Counted from the first letter of the stretch, positions 7,938-16,854 are shown. The stretch is 64,000 nt of DNA from Chloroflexus islandicus (GCF_001650695.1 NZ_LWQS01000038.1:124001-188000); one strand, 5' to 3'. Notes: generated by a model from the letters alone, not told the origin. Numbers and translations: made by a program.

Positions 7938-8717
7938 CTACCCCATCGACCATGGCGGCGATTGCCGTTCGAGAAAGGCCCGCAGGCCGGCCTGCCCCTC
8001 CGGGCCGGTGCGCGCCGCCGCGATCGCCTCGATCGCCAACCGGCGCACCTCGGCCAGCGGCTCAGTGCGCACGGCGCGCAGCAACTCCTTGCTGGCCGCA
8101 ATCGCCTGCGGGCCGCAGCGCAGCAGATCAGCCACGACGTTATCGACCGCGGTATCAAGCTGGTCTGGCAAAACCACTTCATGCACCAACCCAATCGCCA
8201 GCGCCTGCGCCGCCTTGATCCGCCTCCCGGTCACGAACAAGGCACGGGCATGGCCAAACCCGATCCGGGCCGCCACAAAGCGGGCAATCACTGCCGGCAA
8301 CAACCCCAACCGCACTTCGGTCAAGCCAAACACCGCCTCATCGGCAGCCACTGCATAATCGGCGCAACAGACCAACCCCACCCCACCCCCCAAGGCTGCC
8401 CCATGCACCCGCGCCACCACCGCCTGCGGCAGCGTATCGAGCGCGGTAAACATCGCATCAAGCCGGGTCGCATCGGCGACATTCTCTTCATGCGAATACG
8501 CCAAACTATTCCGCATCCAATTCAGATCGGCCCCTGCGCAAAACGAAGGGCCGTCGCCTTGCACCACCAGCACCCGCACCACCGGATCATGCCGCACCTC
8601 GTGACAGACCTCGGTGATGCCGGCGATCACTTCCGGGTTAAACGCATTATGCACCGCCGGACGTTGCAGGGTCAGCGTCGCCACCGGCCCATTGCGGGTC
8701 AGGGTCAGCACTGCCAT
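7938..8717 (-). CDS. Enoyl-CoA hydratase/isomerase family protein
   Basis: A 259-residue crotonase-fold enzyme acting on acyl-CoA thioesters, likely hydrating trans-2-enoyl-CoA. The oxyanion-hole segments are present: RPAVHNAFNPEVIAGI, GPSFCAGADLNWM and VHGAALGGGVGLVCCADYAVA. The usual catalytic glutamate region reads AVFGLTEVRLGLLPAVIARFV, so one glutamate is retained near EVRLG. I chose ATG 8717 because an AGGAG at 8725-8729 stands 7 nt upstream; an earlier in-frame start at 8741 has none. It resembles methylglutaconyl-CoA hydratases of leucine breakdown as well, and the substrate cannot be set. Both sides are bordered by the same repeat family. Confidence 0.85.
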   Translation of the reverse strand: MAVLTLTRNGPVATLTLQRPAVHNAFNPEVIAGITEVCHEVRHDPVVRVLVVQGDGPSFCAGADLNWMRNSLAYSHEENVADATRLDAMFTALDTLPQAVVARVHGAALGGGVGLVCCADYAVAADEAVFGLTEVRLGLLPAVIARFVAARIGFGHARALFVTGRRIKAAQALAIGLVHEVVLPDQLDTAVDNVVADLLRCGPQAIAASKELLRAVRTEPLAEVRRLAIEAIAAARTGPEGQAGLRAFLERQSPPWSMG

Positions 8718-8749
8718 AGTGATACTCCTGTGTGAATGCAAAAGGTTGG

Positions 8750-9014
8750 CTTAACGCGAAGGTCGCAATGAGTGTAACGCAAAGACGCAGAGGAGGCAAA
8801 GACGCCAAGAGTGTAACGCAAAGGCGCAAAGGAGGCAAAGACGGCAAGAATGTAACGCAAAGACGCAAAAAACGCAAAGGTCGCAAAGATGATTGTAAGG
8901 ATGGGCCGCAAGTACGGTTGGGAGTAAACACCAAAAAACCTTAGCGTCCTCTGCGCCCTTTGCGCCTTTGCGTTTTTCATTCTTTGCGCCTTTGTGTTTT
9001 ACCGCCTTTGCGCC
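8750..9014. repeat. Second large GCAAAG-type repeat element with inverted arms
   Basis: The left half carries repeated AACGCAAAGACGCA-like units (8778, 8815, 8856) and the right half repeated CCTTTGCGCC/T units. The centre (about 8890-8950) has GCAAGTACGGTTGGGAGTAA and ACACCAAAAAACCTTAGCG, matching the copy at 7.83-7.88 kb. It fills the gap upstream of the hydratase gene and reaches the MoxR stop codon. Confidence 0.75.
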
Positions 9015-9980
9015 TCACTCTAGCGGTAATTCGACACTTGCTAACACTTCAGCCAAAATATCCGCTGCCGTGCGCCCACGCAACGCCGCCGCAGGCCGCA
9101 CCAGCAAGCGATGGCTAATGACCGGCCCGGCTAGCGCCTTATAATCATCGGGCAACACATAATCGCGCCCGGCCAGCGCCGCCCGCGCCTGCCCGGCCCG
9201 AAACAAAGCCAGCGTCGCCCGCGGACTCATCGCCAGCGCCAAATCGGGATGCGCGCGCAACGCCTGTGCCACGCGCACCAAATACTCGCGCAACGACGGC
9301 GCCACCCGCACCCCATACAACGCCCGCTGCAACGCCGGCACTTGCGCCCCATCCACCACCGCCGCAAGCTGGGTAATCGGATGTTCACCGGCCAGCGCCG
9401 CTAACATCTGCACCTCTTCAGCCGGCGACGGATAGCCCAGCCGCACCTGCACCAAAAACCGGTCAAGCTGCGCCTCCGGCAAGGGAAAGGTGCCTTCAAA
9501 CTCAATCGGATTCTGGGTCGCCAAGACCAAAAACGGCTGCGGCAGCAGATGGGTCGCGCCATCGACGCTCACCTGCCCCTCACCCATCGCCTCGAGCAAA
9601 GCGCTTTGGGTACGCGGCGTCGCCCGGTTAATCTCATCAACCAGCAACACATGGCTAAAGAGCGGGCCGGGTTGAAAGACAAACTGGCCGGTCTGGGGAC
9701 GATAGACACTCACCCCGGTCAAATCGTTCGGCAACAGATCCGGCGTACACTGCACCCGCCGGAAACTCAACCCCAACGACAGCGCCAGCGCGCGGGCCAG
9801 CATCGTCTTCCCCACCCCGGGAACATCCTCGATCAACCCATGCCCGCCGCACAACAACGCGATCAACAACAGGTCAATCGCCTCGTCCTTGCCGACGATC
9901 ACCCGCGCCACATTCGCGCGCACCCGCCCGGCAAACTCGGCCAGCGCGCGCACGTCAGTTGAGGTTGATGGTAACGTCAC
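9015..9980 (-). CDS. MoxR-family AAA+ ATPase
   Basis: A 321-residue chaperone-like ATPase thought to aid assembly or metal loading of partner complexes, usually with VWA-domain or DUF58 proteins. Walker A is GVPGVGKTML (about residues 59-68), Walker B reads VLLVDEINRATPRTQSALLEAM, and the sensor region ATQNPIEFEGTFPLPEAQLDRFLV is typical of MoxR. The lid follows, with sensor 2 near SPRATLALFRAGQA. The usual DUF58/VWA partner would be downstream on the minus strand but is replaced by a repeat and the hydratase gene, so the partner is elsewhere or lost. Confidence 0.92.
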   Translation of the reverse strand: MTLPSTSTDVRALAEFAGRVRANVARVIVGKDEAIDLLLIALLCGGHGLIEDVPGVGKTMLARALALSLGLSFRRVQCTPDLLPNDLTGVSVYRPQTGQFVFQPGPLFSHVLLVDEINRATPRTQSALLEAMGEGQVSVDGATHLLPQPFLVLATQNPIEFEGTFPLPEAQLDRFLVQVRLGYPSPAEEVQMLAALAGEHPITQLAAVVDGAQVPALQRALYGVRVAPSLREYLVRVAQALRAHPDLALAMSPRATLALFRAGQARAALAGRDYVLPDDYKALAGPVISHRLLVRPAAALRGRTAADILAEVLASVELPLE

Positions 9981-10329
9981 GTTCTATCTCTTTACCGCAG
10001 ACCTGCTCGATCTGAATGCGCTTGGTTCGATAAGGTCACACAGAAACTGACGGATGTAATCGAACATTGTCCTTAGCGATCCGTCATATCCGGGTGCGTT
10101 CGTGTCCTATGCGCCCGATCCGTCCCACAACCTGTGTGAATCCGTGTCCCATTCCTGCTGATCATTATATCCGAGAACGGCCCGATCTCACCCGCCCGCC
10201 AAATCGCTTGACACTCGCAATCCCACGTTATCCCACACTATCCCACATTATCCCACACGAAACCCACATGGGTGTTAGGAGTTTTTGGAACGGATGTTCT
10301 GAAAACGCTAATAAAGCCAACGATTGAGG
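9981..10329. repeat. Gene-free gap with a 10-bp tandem array upstream of cas10
   Basis: The only structure I see is a run of 10-bp units, TCCCAC(A/G)(C/T)TA, at 10221-10260 (four copies), with a degenerate fifth to 10270. A period of 10 bp places each copy on the same DNA face. It ends about 60 bp before the candidate cas10 promoter. No convincing gene is present. Confidence 0.7.
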
Positions 10330-10358
10330 TTGCGCCACTCATGCGGAGATGGTATGAT
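10330..10358 (+). promoter_or_regulatory. Candidate promoter of the cas operon
   Basis: TTGCGC (10330-10335), a 17-bp spacer and TATGAT (10353-10358) predict a start near 10365 and a leader of about 33 nt to the ATG at 10398. This supports choosing that ATG over the upstream GTG at 10272 and ATG at 10341, which would lie before or inside the promoter. Confidence 0.55.
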
Positions 10359-10397
10359 AAAGAGCACTATTTTCCTGAACATAGACTTGAGGGTTTT

Positions 10398-12617
10398 ATG
10401 TCAGATACGCCTGACTACAACCGTGTCATCGCCGAGTGCCTTGCGCATCCGCAACCCCCTTCCGATGATCTGATTGCCCTCGTCAAGCGCGTGCTCACGG
10501 CTGAAGACGAACCCTCGCGTGAGCAACTGCAAGCACTGAATCGACAGCTTAACGCGCATTCCAATCACCGCCGCTTGGCGCTCGTCTACGGCGGCGCGAC
10601 CAAGATCAAGGGCTATGTCTTTGAGGCCTCCAAACTGCCTGAAATTCGCGGCGCTAGCGCGCTGCTCGATTGGGTTGGCGAGCAGCAGGTGCATCAGATT
10701 TGGCACAAAGCCTTCCCGAAAGGAGATCCCTCCAAACCGCATCCGTATGTCATCTATGCCAGCGGCGGCTCGTTCTTGGCCTTCGCGCCCTGTGACTTAG
10801 GCCAAAAACTGGCCACTCAAGTAGAATGCGCCTACGCCGAACACACCCTTACCGCAAACAGCGTCGCCGTCGCCGCTTGCTTCGACCTGCTCGAACTGCG
10901 CTATGGGAGACTGTTCCGCGACCAAGCGACGCCTCCAAATAAGCGACTGCGCACGGACGAAGCGACGGAGGCAGAGGGGAGACTTTGCTCTGATGAAGCG
11001 ACGGATGCAGAGGAGAGACCCTCTCTCGACAAAGCGACAGAGCAATTGACAGATTCATTCTATTGGGTTGAGGATTTTATTCGCGACTGCCAAGATGCAA
11101 ACAAATGGGCGGAACTGGAACAGTATTATTATCTCCCTGACGATTCAGGCTTCGCTGCGAATGACAAGAGTGAAGCTGCCCTCAAGCGGCGCTTTTTCAA
11201 TCGCAAGACCTTTGGCGAGCTGGTGACGGTGCTGGCAACAATGTTTCACCGCCGGCGCGATGAACGGACTAGGCATGGCAAGCCGCGCTATCTGCCGCAT
11301 TATGAGTTGATACCGTGGGCCGAGAAATGCCACAGCAGCGATGTTCGTCCGGCAGTGATCAAAGCACGAATCGGCAATGATGACCGGCAGCTTAGCGAAG
11401 CATCGGCCCGCAAACTAGCGGTTGGTCGCACGGTCAAAGGCGCAGATATTGGCGATCTTGCGAAAGCACTGAAACCGTGGCAAGTACCGACAGACTTAAA
11501 GAGCAATTCTTGGGAAACGCGCTGGCGCGAGTTCCTGAGCAAGAATCAACAAAGCAACTACGCTCGTCACCCTAACTACGCCGATGCTGAGCCAGCCTCT
11601 GATCTTGGCGACATAGCTGCGGCTTCCTCGCCATCGCGCTACATCGGCCTGATCTACGCCGACGGCAACAATATCGGTCGCCTCATGGCCACGCTGACCA
11701 CCCCTCAGCGCTACTACGAAGTGTCGCAAGTGTTGAGCGAGGTAGCGAGAGAAGCTGTTTTTACTGCTTTGGCTGAGCATCTCACGCCGGTGAAGAATGT
11801 GCATCCGTTTGAGATTCTTGCCATCGGCGGCGATGATCTCTTCATCATTGTACCGGGAGACAAAGCGTTTGATATTGCGCTGACGATTGCGCAGTATTTC
11901 GAGCGAGAGTTAACGATAAGGCTTGGATCGCTGATCCCGCGCAAAATAACGAACAATAGTCAAAAGGAACTTATCCGGTACCACGGTGACGACCCTGTTG
12001 CACAAGCAATCCGCACCTTTTCTCCCGCCGTTGGCCTCTCGGCTGGGGTGCTGATTGCCCAAGAAAACACCCCCTTCTTCTTCCTGCGCGATCTGGTAGA
12101 AAATTTGCTAAAAAATGCGAAGAAGCTGGCCAAACGGAACGCGACCTGTCATTTCTTCGGCGGCGCGATTGACTTTATGGTGCTGAAGTCGATCGGGATG
12201 GTGAGCGATAGTGTCGATGCCTTCCGCGCTGAGGCGTTGCAAGACACCGAAAAGAACCAGCGCCGTCTCACCGCTCGCCCCTACACGTGGGCCGAATTCG
12301 CCGGTCTGCTGGCGTCGATTCGGGCGCTGAAACAGGCCAATGCGCCACGCTCGCAACTCTACCGCATCCAGCGGGTGTTGTTGCGCAACCGCACCGCTGG
12401 CATCTTTGATAGTGCAATGGAGTATCTCTACACCCGTTCGCGCCTAGGCGATCTAAGCCAAGTACTCTCGAAGCATATTGATCAGGCTTGGTGTATTCCA
12501 TCGCCTATGATCCCGCCTTGGTCACGACAGATTGGTATAACGAGCAAAGGACAGCGCTACGAGACGATTTGGCCAGACCTGCTGGAAGCCTATGAGTTTG
12601 TGCCCGCCAAGCAGTGA
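10398..12617 (+). CDS. cas10: Cas10, type III-D CRISPR effector large subunit (cyclase)
   Basis: The large subunit of a type III interference complex; on target RNA binding the palm domain makes cyclic oligoadenylates. The 739-residue protein begins its first palm at about residue 70 (YGGATKIKGYVFEASKLPEIRG), with a degenerate SGGSF loop. The second palm has YADGNNIGRLM (D422) and an intact GGDD at 477-480, so cyclase activity is expected. No HD nuclease domain precedes the first palm, so DNA cleavage by Cas10 itself is not expected. A low-complexity insertion of about 12-residue repeats lies around residues 170-215. GAGG precedes the chosen ATG. It is the first gene of a tight operon. Subtype is set by the neighbours (csx10). 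Confidence 0.92.
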   Translation: MSDTPDYNRVIAECLAHPQPPSDDLIALVKRVLTAEDEPSREQLQALNRQLNAHSNHRRLALVYGGATKIKGYVFEASKLPEIRGASALLDWVGEQQVHQIWHKAFPKGDPSKPHPYVIYASGGSFLAFAPCDLGQKLATQVECAYAEHTLTANSVAVAACFDLLELRYGRLFRDQATPPNKRLRTDEATEAEGRLCSDEATDAEERPSLDKATEQLTDSFYWVEDFIRDCQDANKWAELEQYYYLPDDSGFAANDKSEAALKRRFFNRKTFGELVTVLATMFHRRRDERTRHGKPRYLPHYELIPWAEKCHSSDVRPAVIKARIGNDDRQLSEASARKLAVGRTVKGADIGDLAKALKPWQVPTDLKSNSWETRWREFLSKNQQSNYARHPNYADAEPASDLGDIAAASSPSRYIGLIYADGNNIGRLMATLTTPQRYYEVSQVLSEVAREAVFTALAEHLTPVKNVHPFEILAIGGDDLFIIVPGDKAFDIALTIAQYFERELTIRLGSLIPRKITNNSQKELIRYHGDDPVAQAIRTFSPAVGLSAGVLIAQENTPFFFLRDLVENLLKNAKKLAKRNATCHFFGGAIDFMVLKSIGMVSDSVDAFRAEALQDTEKNQRRLTARPYTWAEFAGLLASIRALKQANAPRSQLYRIQRVLLRNRTAGIFDSAMEYLYTRSRLGDLSQVLSKHIDQAWCIPSPMIPPWSRQIGITSKGQRYETIWPDLLEAYEFVPAKQ
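10907..11042 (+). repeat. Intragenic 36-bp repeats in cas10
   Basis: Units of about 36 bp encode RLRTDEATEAEG, RLCSDEATDAEE and RPSLDKATEQ after a first diverged copy (RDQATPPNK). The array keeps the frame and falls between the first palm and the next helical part of Cas10. Confidence 0.7.
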
Positions 12618-12627
12618 TGGAGATGCT

Positions 12628-13308
12628 ATGCAGTTACGCATTGAATTGACCATTACCAGCCGCACAGCCTTTAGCATTGGCGCCGGCGGTAGCGTAATGA
12701 CTATTGCTGATAAGAGTATTATCCGCGATGGTTGGGGCCGTCCGATCATTCCCGGCTCGCAATTGAAAGGTCGTTTGCGCTGGGCCGTCGAGCAAGTGCT
12801 GCGTGGGTTGGGGCAAGATATTCCTAGCCCGTTTGATGCGTATCCCCGCGTCGAAAAAGATACCTTGGTTAAACGCATCTTTGGCACGCCTGAATCCCGC
12901 TCACCGCTCTTTTTCGCCGATCTACCCGGCGTTATCGGCGATCTGGCGCAGATGGATGCGCTGCGCACTGAACACATCCAACATCAGAGCCTGATTCGCC
13001 CTTCGGTGATGATCAACCGCACCCGCCGCACGGCTGCCGACAACCTGCTGATGTTTCAAGAGACCGCCCTAGAGACGACTCGGTTCCATTCGCCGCGCGC
13101 CATTACCGGCCAAATTGCGGACGTGTCTCACGCGGCGCTCCTCTGGATGGCGGCGCATCTCAGCACTCGTTGGGGTGGCGCGAAATCGCGCGGTTTGGGT
13201 TGGGCAACAGTTGAGGCAAAAGTCTTTCTCGATGAACAAGAGCGTCCAGCAGCGCAATTGCGCGCAGATTTGCAGGCGTTGGTGCAGCAGCTCGGAGGTC
13301 ACTCATGA
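12628..13308 (+). CDS. Cas7-like RAMP protein (Csm3 type), first copy
   Basis: A backbone subunit that coats the guide part of crRNA and, in type III, may cut target RNA at 6-nt steps. The 226-residue protein has the ferredoxin-like RAMP layout: IELTITSRTAFSIGAGGS, then IIRDGWGRPIIPGSQLKGRLR with acidic residues in the thumb-loop position, and the C-terminal glycine-rich loop WGGAKSRGLGWA. I set the start at ATG 12628, 10 nt after cas10, with GGAG upstream, rather than at the earlier in-frame codon that overlaps cas10. It overlaps csx10 by 4 nt, so translation is probably coupled. RAMP family is clear; the exact position in the complex is not. Confidence 0.88.
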   Translation: MQLRIELTITSRTAFSIGAGGSVMTIADKSIIRDGWGRPIIPGSQLKGRLRWAVEQVLRGLGQDIPSPFDAYPRVEKDTLVKRIFGTPESRSPLFFADLPGVIGDLAQMDALRTEHIQHQSLIRPSVMINRTRRTAADNLLMFQETALETTRFHSPRAITGQIADVSHAALLWMAAHLSTRWGGAKSRGLGWATVEAKVFLDEQERPAAQLRADLQALVQQLGGHS

Positions 13309-14489
13309 TCGTGCGGCTTGAGATCGAAGCGCTAGCGCCGCTGGCCTTCCCGGAACGCAAACCCGGCGCCCAGTTCAACCGGAGCTTAGACTACATTCCC
13401 GGTGCTGCTATCTTTGGCGCGCTCGGCCAGATTCTCGGCAAGAATCCGGCCAACCTGCCCTTGCTGCGCGCTATCCGCTGCCACAATGCCTATCCGGCGT
13501 ACCAAGGCGATCCATGGGTGCGCCCGCTGCCAGCGACGGCCATCCAACCGAAAGGCGAGGACAAGCGTGTATACGACTCGCTTTACCAGCGCGTCTGCTG
13601 GGAACAGCAGCAACCGGCAGCCCTGATCTACGCCCCCACCTCGTCTGACGGGCGGCCATGGGAGGCGGCTGGCGCCAAGTTTTACACCCTGCGCGATAAT
13701 GCGATCGCGTTTCGCAAGGTGCAGCAGCGCATGCAAACCCGCGTCGGCATTAACCGCCGGCGCGGCACCGCCCAAGACGAGCGACTGTACACGGTGCTGG
13801 CCATCCGGGAAACGATGCTTCGGGAATCTGCGTCACAGCCTTCAGATCATAACTACGGCCCCACCAAGGATAACCTTGTTCCTACCCGCTTCCTTGGCAG
13901 CTTGGTGATCCCTGACGACGCGCGTGATACGGTGCTTGCCGCCCTCCGCCAGATCACTCATCTCGGTGGACGCCAAACCACCGGTCTTGGCGCAGTGGCG
14001 ATCCACGCGCAATCGGCGGCAGAGACGAGTGAGAATCTGCGTGAACGCATAGTTGCAATGACCGAGCGCTTCAAGCAGCAAGTTCAACTGTATCAAGAAC
14101 TTGGTGGCAAACCTTGTACAATCGACGGCCATATCTTCACTGTCAACCTGCTGTCAGACGCTATCTTGCTTGAAGACGGCTGGATCCCGACCCAAGAGTT
14201 TAGCACCGCTCAACTGAAGGCGATCACTGGCATTGATGCCACCTTGATCCGCTCGTTTACGACCACCAAAACGGTGGGTGGTTATCATACCCAGTGGCAT
14301 CGGCCCAAACCAACCAATATTGCCGTGTCGATGGGCAGCGTATACGTCTTTGCGACCGCGAAAACCTTGAAAGCTGAGGAAATTGAGAAACTCGCTGCCC
14401 TCCAACACGACGGCATTGGTGAACGCTGTCAAGAAGGGTACGGTCAGGTGCGGATCTGCGACGAGTTTCACTTGCTGAACCTTGTGTAA
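13305..14489 (+). CDS. csx10: Csx10, type III-D Cas5-group RAMP
   Basis: Marks the locus as subtype III-D; Csx10 holds the 5' handle end of the crRNA, replacing Csm4/Cmr3. The 394-residue protein has the family opening LEIEALAPLAFPERKPGAQF followed by LDYIPGAAIFGALG. A central RVGINRRRGTAQDERLYT, ITHLGGRQTTGLGAV, and a C-terminal GSVYVFATAK...DGIGERCQEGYGQV complete the pattern. The ATG overlaps the preceding RAMP stop (ATGA). The gene following encodes the small subunit after a 17-nt gap. I am confident of the family by these blocks. Confidence 0.9.
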   Translation: MIVRLEIEALAPLAFPERKPGAQFNRSLDYIPGAAIFGALGQILGKNPANLPLLRAIRCHNAYPAYQGDPWVRPLPATAIQPKGEDKRVYDSLYQRVCWEQQQPAALIYAPTSSDGRPWEAAGAKFYTLRDNAIAFRKVQQRMQTRVGINRRRGTAQDERLYTVLAIRETMLRESASQPSDHNYGPTKDNLVPTRFLGSLVIPDDARDTVLAALRQITHLGGRQTTGLGAVAIHAQSAAETSENLRERIVAMTERFKQQVQLYQELGGKPCTIDGHIFTVNLLSDAILLEDGWIPTQEFSTAQLKAITGIDATLIRSFTTTKTVGGYHTQWHRPKPTNIAVSMGSVYVFATAKTLKAEEIEKLAALQHDGIGERCQEGYGQVRICDEFHLLNLV

Positions 14490-14506
14490 GCGAAGAAGGA
14501 GAAGTG

Positions 14507-14998
14507 ATGAGCAGCGCCAATGCCCTCGATCCCCAGCGCCTCCGCCATGAGCTGTTGTTGCAGCAGGCGATTGAGCGTCGCCTTGATGAATTAGTTCATC
14601 TTGCCACTCGAACCGCAGCCATGCTGAAAGACTCTAGAGGAATGGAAATAAGCCAACTGCGCAATCTGTTGAATGTGGCTACCACAACTTCCTCTCCCGA
14701 AGTGGTGATCAACTTCATCCGCTACCAGATCGCGCGCGAAGATGAAAAATGGGGCAAAGGCCAAAACAGCTTTGGCCATACCCTGATTAAGCGCCTCCGT
14801 AAAGAGGTTAAAGAGTGGGCAGCGACCGTTGCCAAAGAGGTGAACGCTCACATGCCTAACGAACCGTCCGATGCCTTGCACAGCGCAGCATATATTCAGC
14901 TTATCCGATTATTCATCGGCTACCTGAACCGTGCCTTTTACTACGGCAAAGAGGTAAAGGACGGGTTCAACCAGTTGCAGGAGCTAGCCAATGCCTAA
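14507..14998 (+). CDS. Small helical subunit (Cas11/Csm2-like) of the III-D complex
   Basis: A 163-residue all-helical, charged protein in the slot where type III operons encode the small subunit that lines the target strand. Visible features are heptad-like Leu/Arg segments, RLRHELLLQQAIERRLDELVHLATRTA, a middle VVINFIRYQIAREDEKWGKGQ, and LIRLFIGYLNRAFYY near the end, which resembles the closing helix of Csm2-group proteins. AAGGAG at 14496-14501 favours ATG 14507 over the GTG three bases earlier. It overlaps the next gene by 8 nt. The assignment rests on position, size and helicity more than on a signature motif. Confidence 0.75.
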   Translation: MSSANALDPQRLRHELLLQQAIERRLDELVHLATRTAAMLKDSRGMEISQLRNLLNVATTTSSPEVVINFIRYQIAREDEKWGKGQNSFGHTLIKRLRKEVKEWAATVAKEVNAHMPNEPSDALHSAAYIQLIRLFIGYLNRAFYYGKEVKDGFNQLQELANA

Positions 14999-15827
14999 CA
15001 TCTATTCATTTGAAGCATTGCGCAACCGGCTCTCAGTGCGCGGCGTCTTGACCGCCTTGACCGCGCTGCGCATCGGCGCCGGACGCGAGAGTGATGTGAT
15101 CGGCAACGATCTGCCGGTCTTGCGTGACGCCTTGGGCCGTCCGTTTATCCCCGGCGCATCGCTGAAGGGGGCATTTCGCGCCCGCCTTGAGGGCTTGATC
15201 CGCACGGTGGCTGAACACGAGGTGCGTGATTTCGATAGTATCGAACAGCAGATGCGCGAATGGGCGCGATTGGCAAGCGAGAACAAGATTGATCTCGATA
15301 AAGAGGTCTGGCCCAAATCAACCATGATCGAACTCACTTTTGGCGCGCCATGGCTGGCCGGACGGATCTTGTTCAAGGATGCCCTGATCGATCCCGATCT
15401 CTGGTTTGGTCAGTTTGAAGTGCGCAATGGGGTGGCGCTCAACCGCGATACCGAGACCGTCGAGCAAGGACTGCTGTACGATTACGAAGTGGTGCCGGCA
15501 GGGATGCGCTTTGATTTCGAGTTGGTGATGGAGAACGCCACCGATTGGCAGTTGGGGATGGTCGTGCTCGGCTTGCAACCGTGGATCCGCGGCGAGATGC
15601 AGGTGGGAGGTTTCCGCAGCCGCGGGTTGGGTTATGTGCGGCTCGACAACGTGTCTTACGATTTTGTCGAACTACGCCGCGGCGATGCTGAGAGCTTGTT
15701 GGCATTTCTCGATGACACCCGTACCCACACACCGGATAGCGCTACTATCGATGCTTGGAAGCGCGCGTTTCGTGATGAATTGCAACGCCGGGCCAACGCC
15801 AAACCGGAGGTGACCAACCATGCATAA
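14991..15827 (+). CDS. Cas7-like RAMP protein (Csm3 type), second copy
   Basis: Another backbone subunit; III-D complexes use several different Cas7 proteins rather than one repeated one. The 278-residue protein opens LSVRGVLTALTALRIGAGRES, then VIGNDLPVLRDALGRPFIPGASLKGAFRARL, where Asp residues in the loop are candidates for the RNA-cutting site. It ends the RAMP core with QVGGFRSRGLGYVRL. A helical insertion (residues about 65-105) precedes LTFGAPWLAGRILFKDA. It overlaps neighbours on both sides by 8 nt, strong evidence for coupled expression. Confidence 0.88.
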   Translation: MPNIYSFEALRNRLSVRGVLTALTALRIGAGRESDVIGNDLPVLRDALGRPFIPGASLKGAFRARLEGLIRTVAEHEVRDFDSIEQQMREWARLASENKIDLDKEVWPKSTMIELTFGAPWLAGRILFKDALIDPDLWFGQFEVRNGVALNRDTETVEQGLLYDYEVVPAGMRFDFELVMENATDWQLGMVVLGLQPWIRGEMQVGGFRSRGLGYVRLDNVSYDFVELRRGDAESLLAFLDDTRTHTPDSATIDAWKRAFRDELQRRANAKPEVTNHA

Positions 15828-16854
15828 AGCGATCTTCCTTGAAGGCAGCCTCCGCTTGACCATCGAACCCGACGGCCCGATCTTAATCAAAGCCGGCGAG
15901 AGCGGCGGCGCCGATCCGACCCTGCCCGATATGGAGTTTGTCCGCAGCCAAGGGCACGTCTACTTGCCCGGCTCATCGCTCAAAGGCGTCGTGCGCGCCC
16001 AATGCGAACGCATCTGCCGCTCACTCGACGGCCCGGAACGCTATGATCACGCACGGCAGCGCCGCAGTGACCAAGACTTTATTCCGCCGTTGGCCGATAA
16101 CCCATTGGTGGAACGCGGCAAATACAAAGAGTATGTTAAAGGTGGAGATGACATTACGTTCTCATCAGGTATCTACTTTGAACAAATGCGCGAAAAGCTC
16201 GATAAACTAGCCAACAAAACCGCCGTCATCTTCCGCCGCTCATCATTTGTGAGCCAGATCTTTGGCCACACCAGCCTCGCCAGCCGGGTGCGCTTCGCTG
16301 ATGCCTATCCGGTGGGTGAGGTGACCATTGAAGAGCGGAATGGGGTAGCCATCGATCGCATTTATGGGTCGGTAGCTCACGGCCCCTTCAACTACGAAAC
16401 GGTGGTTGCCGGCAAGTTTCAAACCCAGATCACCTTCAAGAATCTGACCTTAGCCCACCTTGCCCTGCTGGGGTTAGCCCTGCGCGATCTGGCCGAAGGC
16501 CGGATTGGGATTGGTTTTGGCAAATCGCGCGGTTTGGGCCGGGTTAAGGTGAACTTCGACGAGTTGCGCCTATACTACCCGACCTGCGAACTGGTTGATG
16601 GCACGCTGCGCTTGCTTAGCGGTCAAGCCGTCGCACCGGCCACGAAACTCGCCGGGTTAGGCGCACTCTGCGACGAACGCTTCAAAGCGTACGATCTCCC
16701 GCCGCGCGAGGATGATTTGATTGATCTGCCACCCGGCTTGGCCTACCGCGCCGACGACTTCTTCGGCGTAACGCTGGTCGCTAACGGCAACGAGCAAGTG
16801 TTGGCGGTATGGAAGGCGTGCATGCCAGCGTGGCGGCGGGAGATAGGGCTATGA
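15820..16854 (+). CDS. Cas7/Csm5-like RAMP protein, third copy
   Basis: A 344-residue RAMP subunit of the same complex. Core motifs are LRLTIEPDGPILIKAGESGG, YLPGSSLKGVVRAQCERICRS, a long insertion rich in charged residues (about 70-130), FGHTSLASRVRFADAYP, and the glycine-rich loop IGIGFGKSRGLGRVKV near residue 225. After the core a tail of about 110 residues (VDGTLRLLSGQAVAP onward) has no match I recognise and may cap the complex, as Csm5 does. Overlaps of 8 nt upstream and 4 nt downstream put it in the operon. Whether it is a Csm3 or Csm5 equivalent needs structure-based comparison. Confidence 0.83.
   Translation: MHKAIFLEGSLRLTIEPDGPILIKAGESGGADPTLPDMEFVRSQGHVYLPGSSLKGVVRAQCERICRSLDGPERYDHARQRRSDQDFIPPLADNPLVERGKYKEYVKGGDDITFSSGIYFEQMREKLDKLANKTAVIFRRSSFVSQIFGHTSLASRVRFADAYPVGEVTIEERNGVAIDRIYGSVAHGPFNYETVVAGKFQTQITFKNLTLAHLALLGLALRDLAEGRIGIGFGKSRGLGRVKVNFDELRLYYPTCELVDGTLRLLSGQAVAPATKLAGLGALCDERFKAYDLPPREDDLIDLPPGLAYRADDFFGVTLVANGNEQVLAVWKACMPAWRREIGL

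Noticed and set aside
10272-10397. An N-terminal extension of Cas10 starting at GTG 10272 or ATG 10341
   Set aside because: The candidate promoter lies inside that segment, and only ATG 10398 has a suitable ribosome site and begins protein-like sequence.
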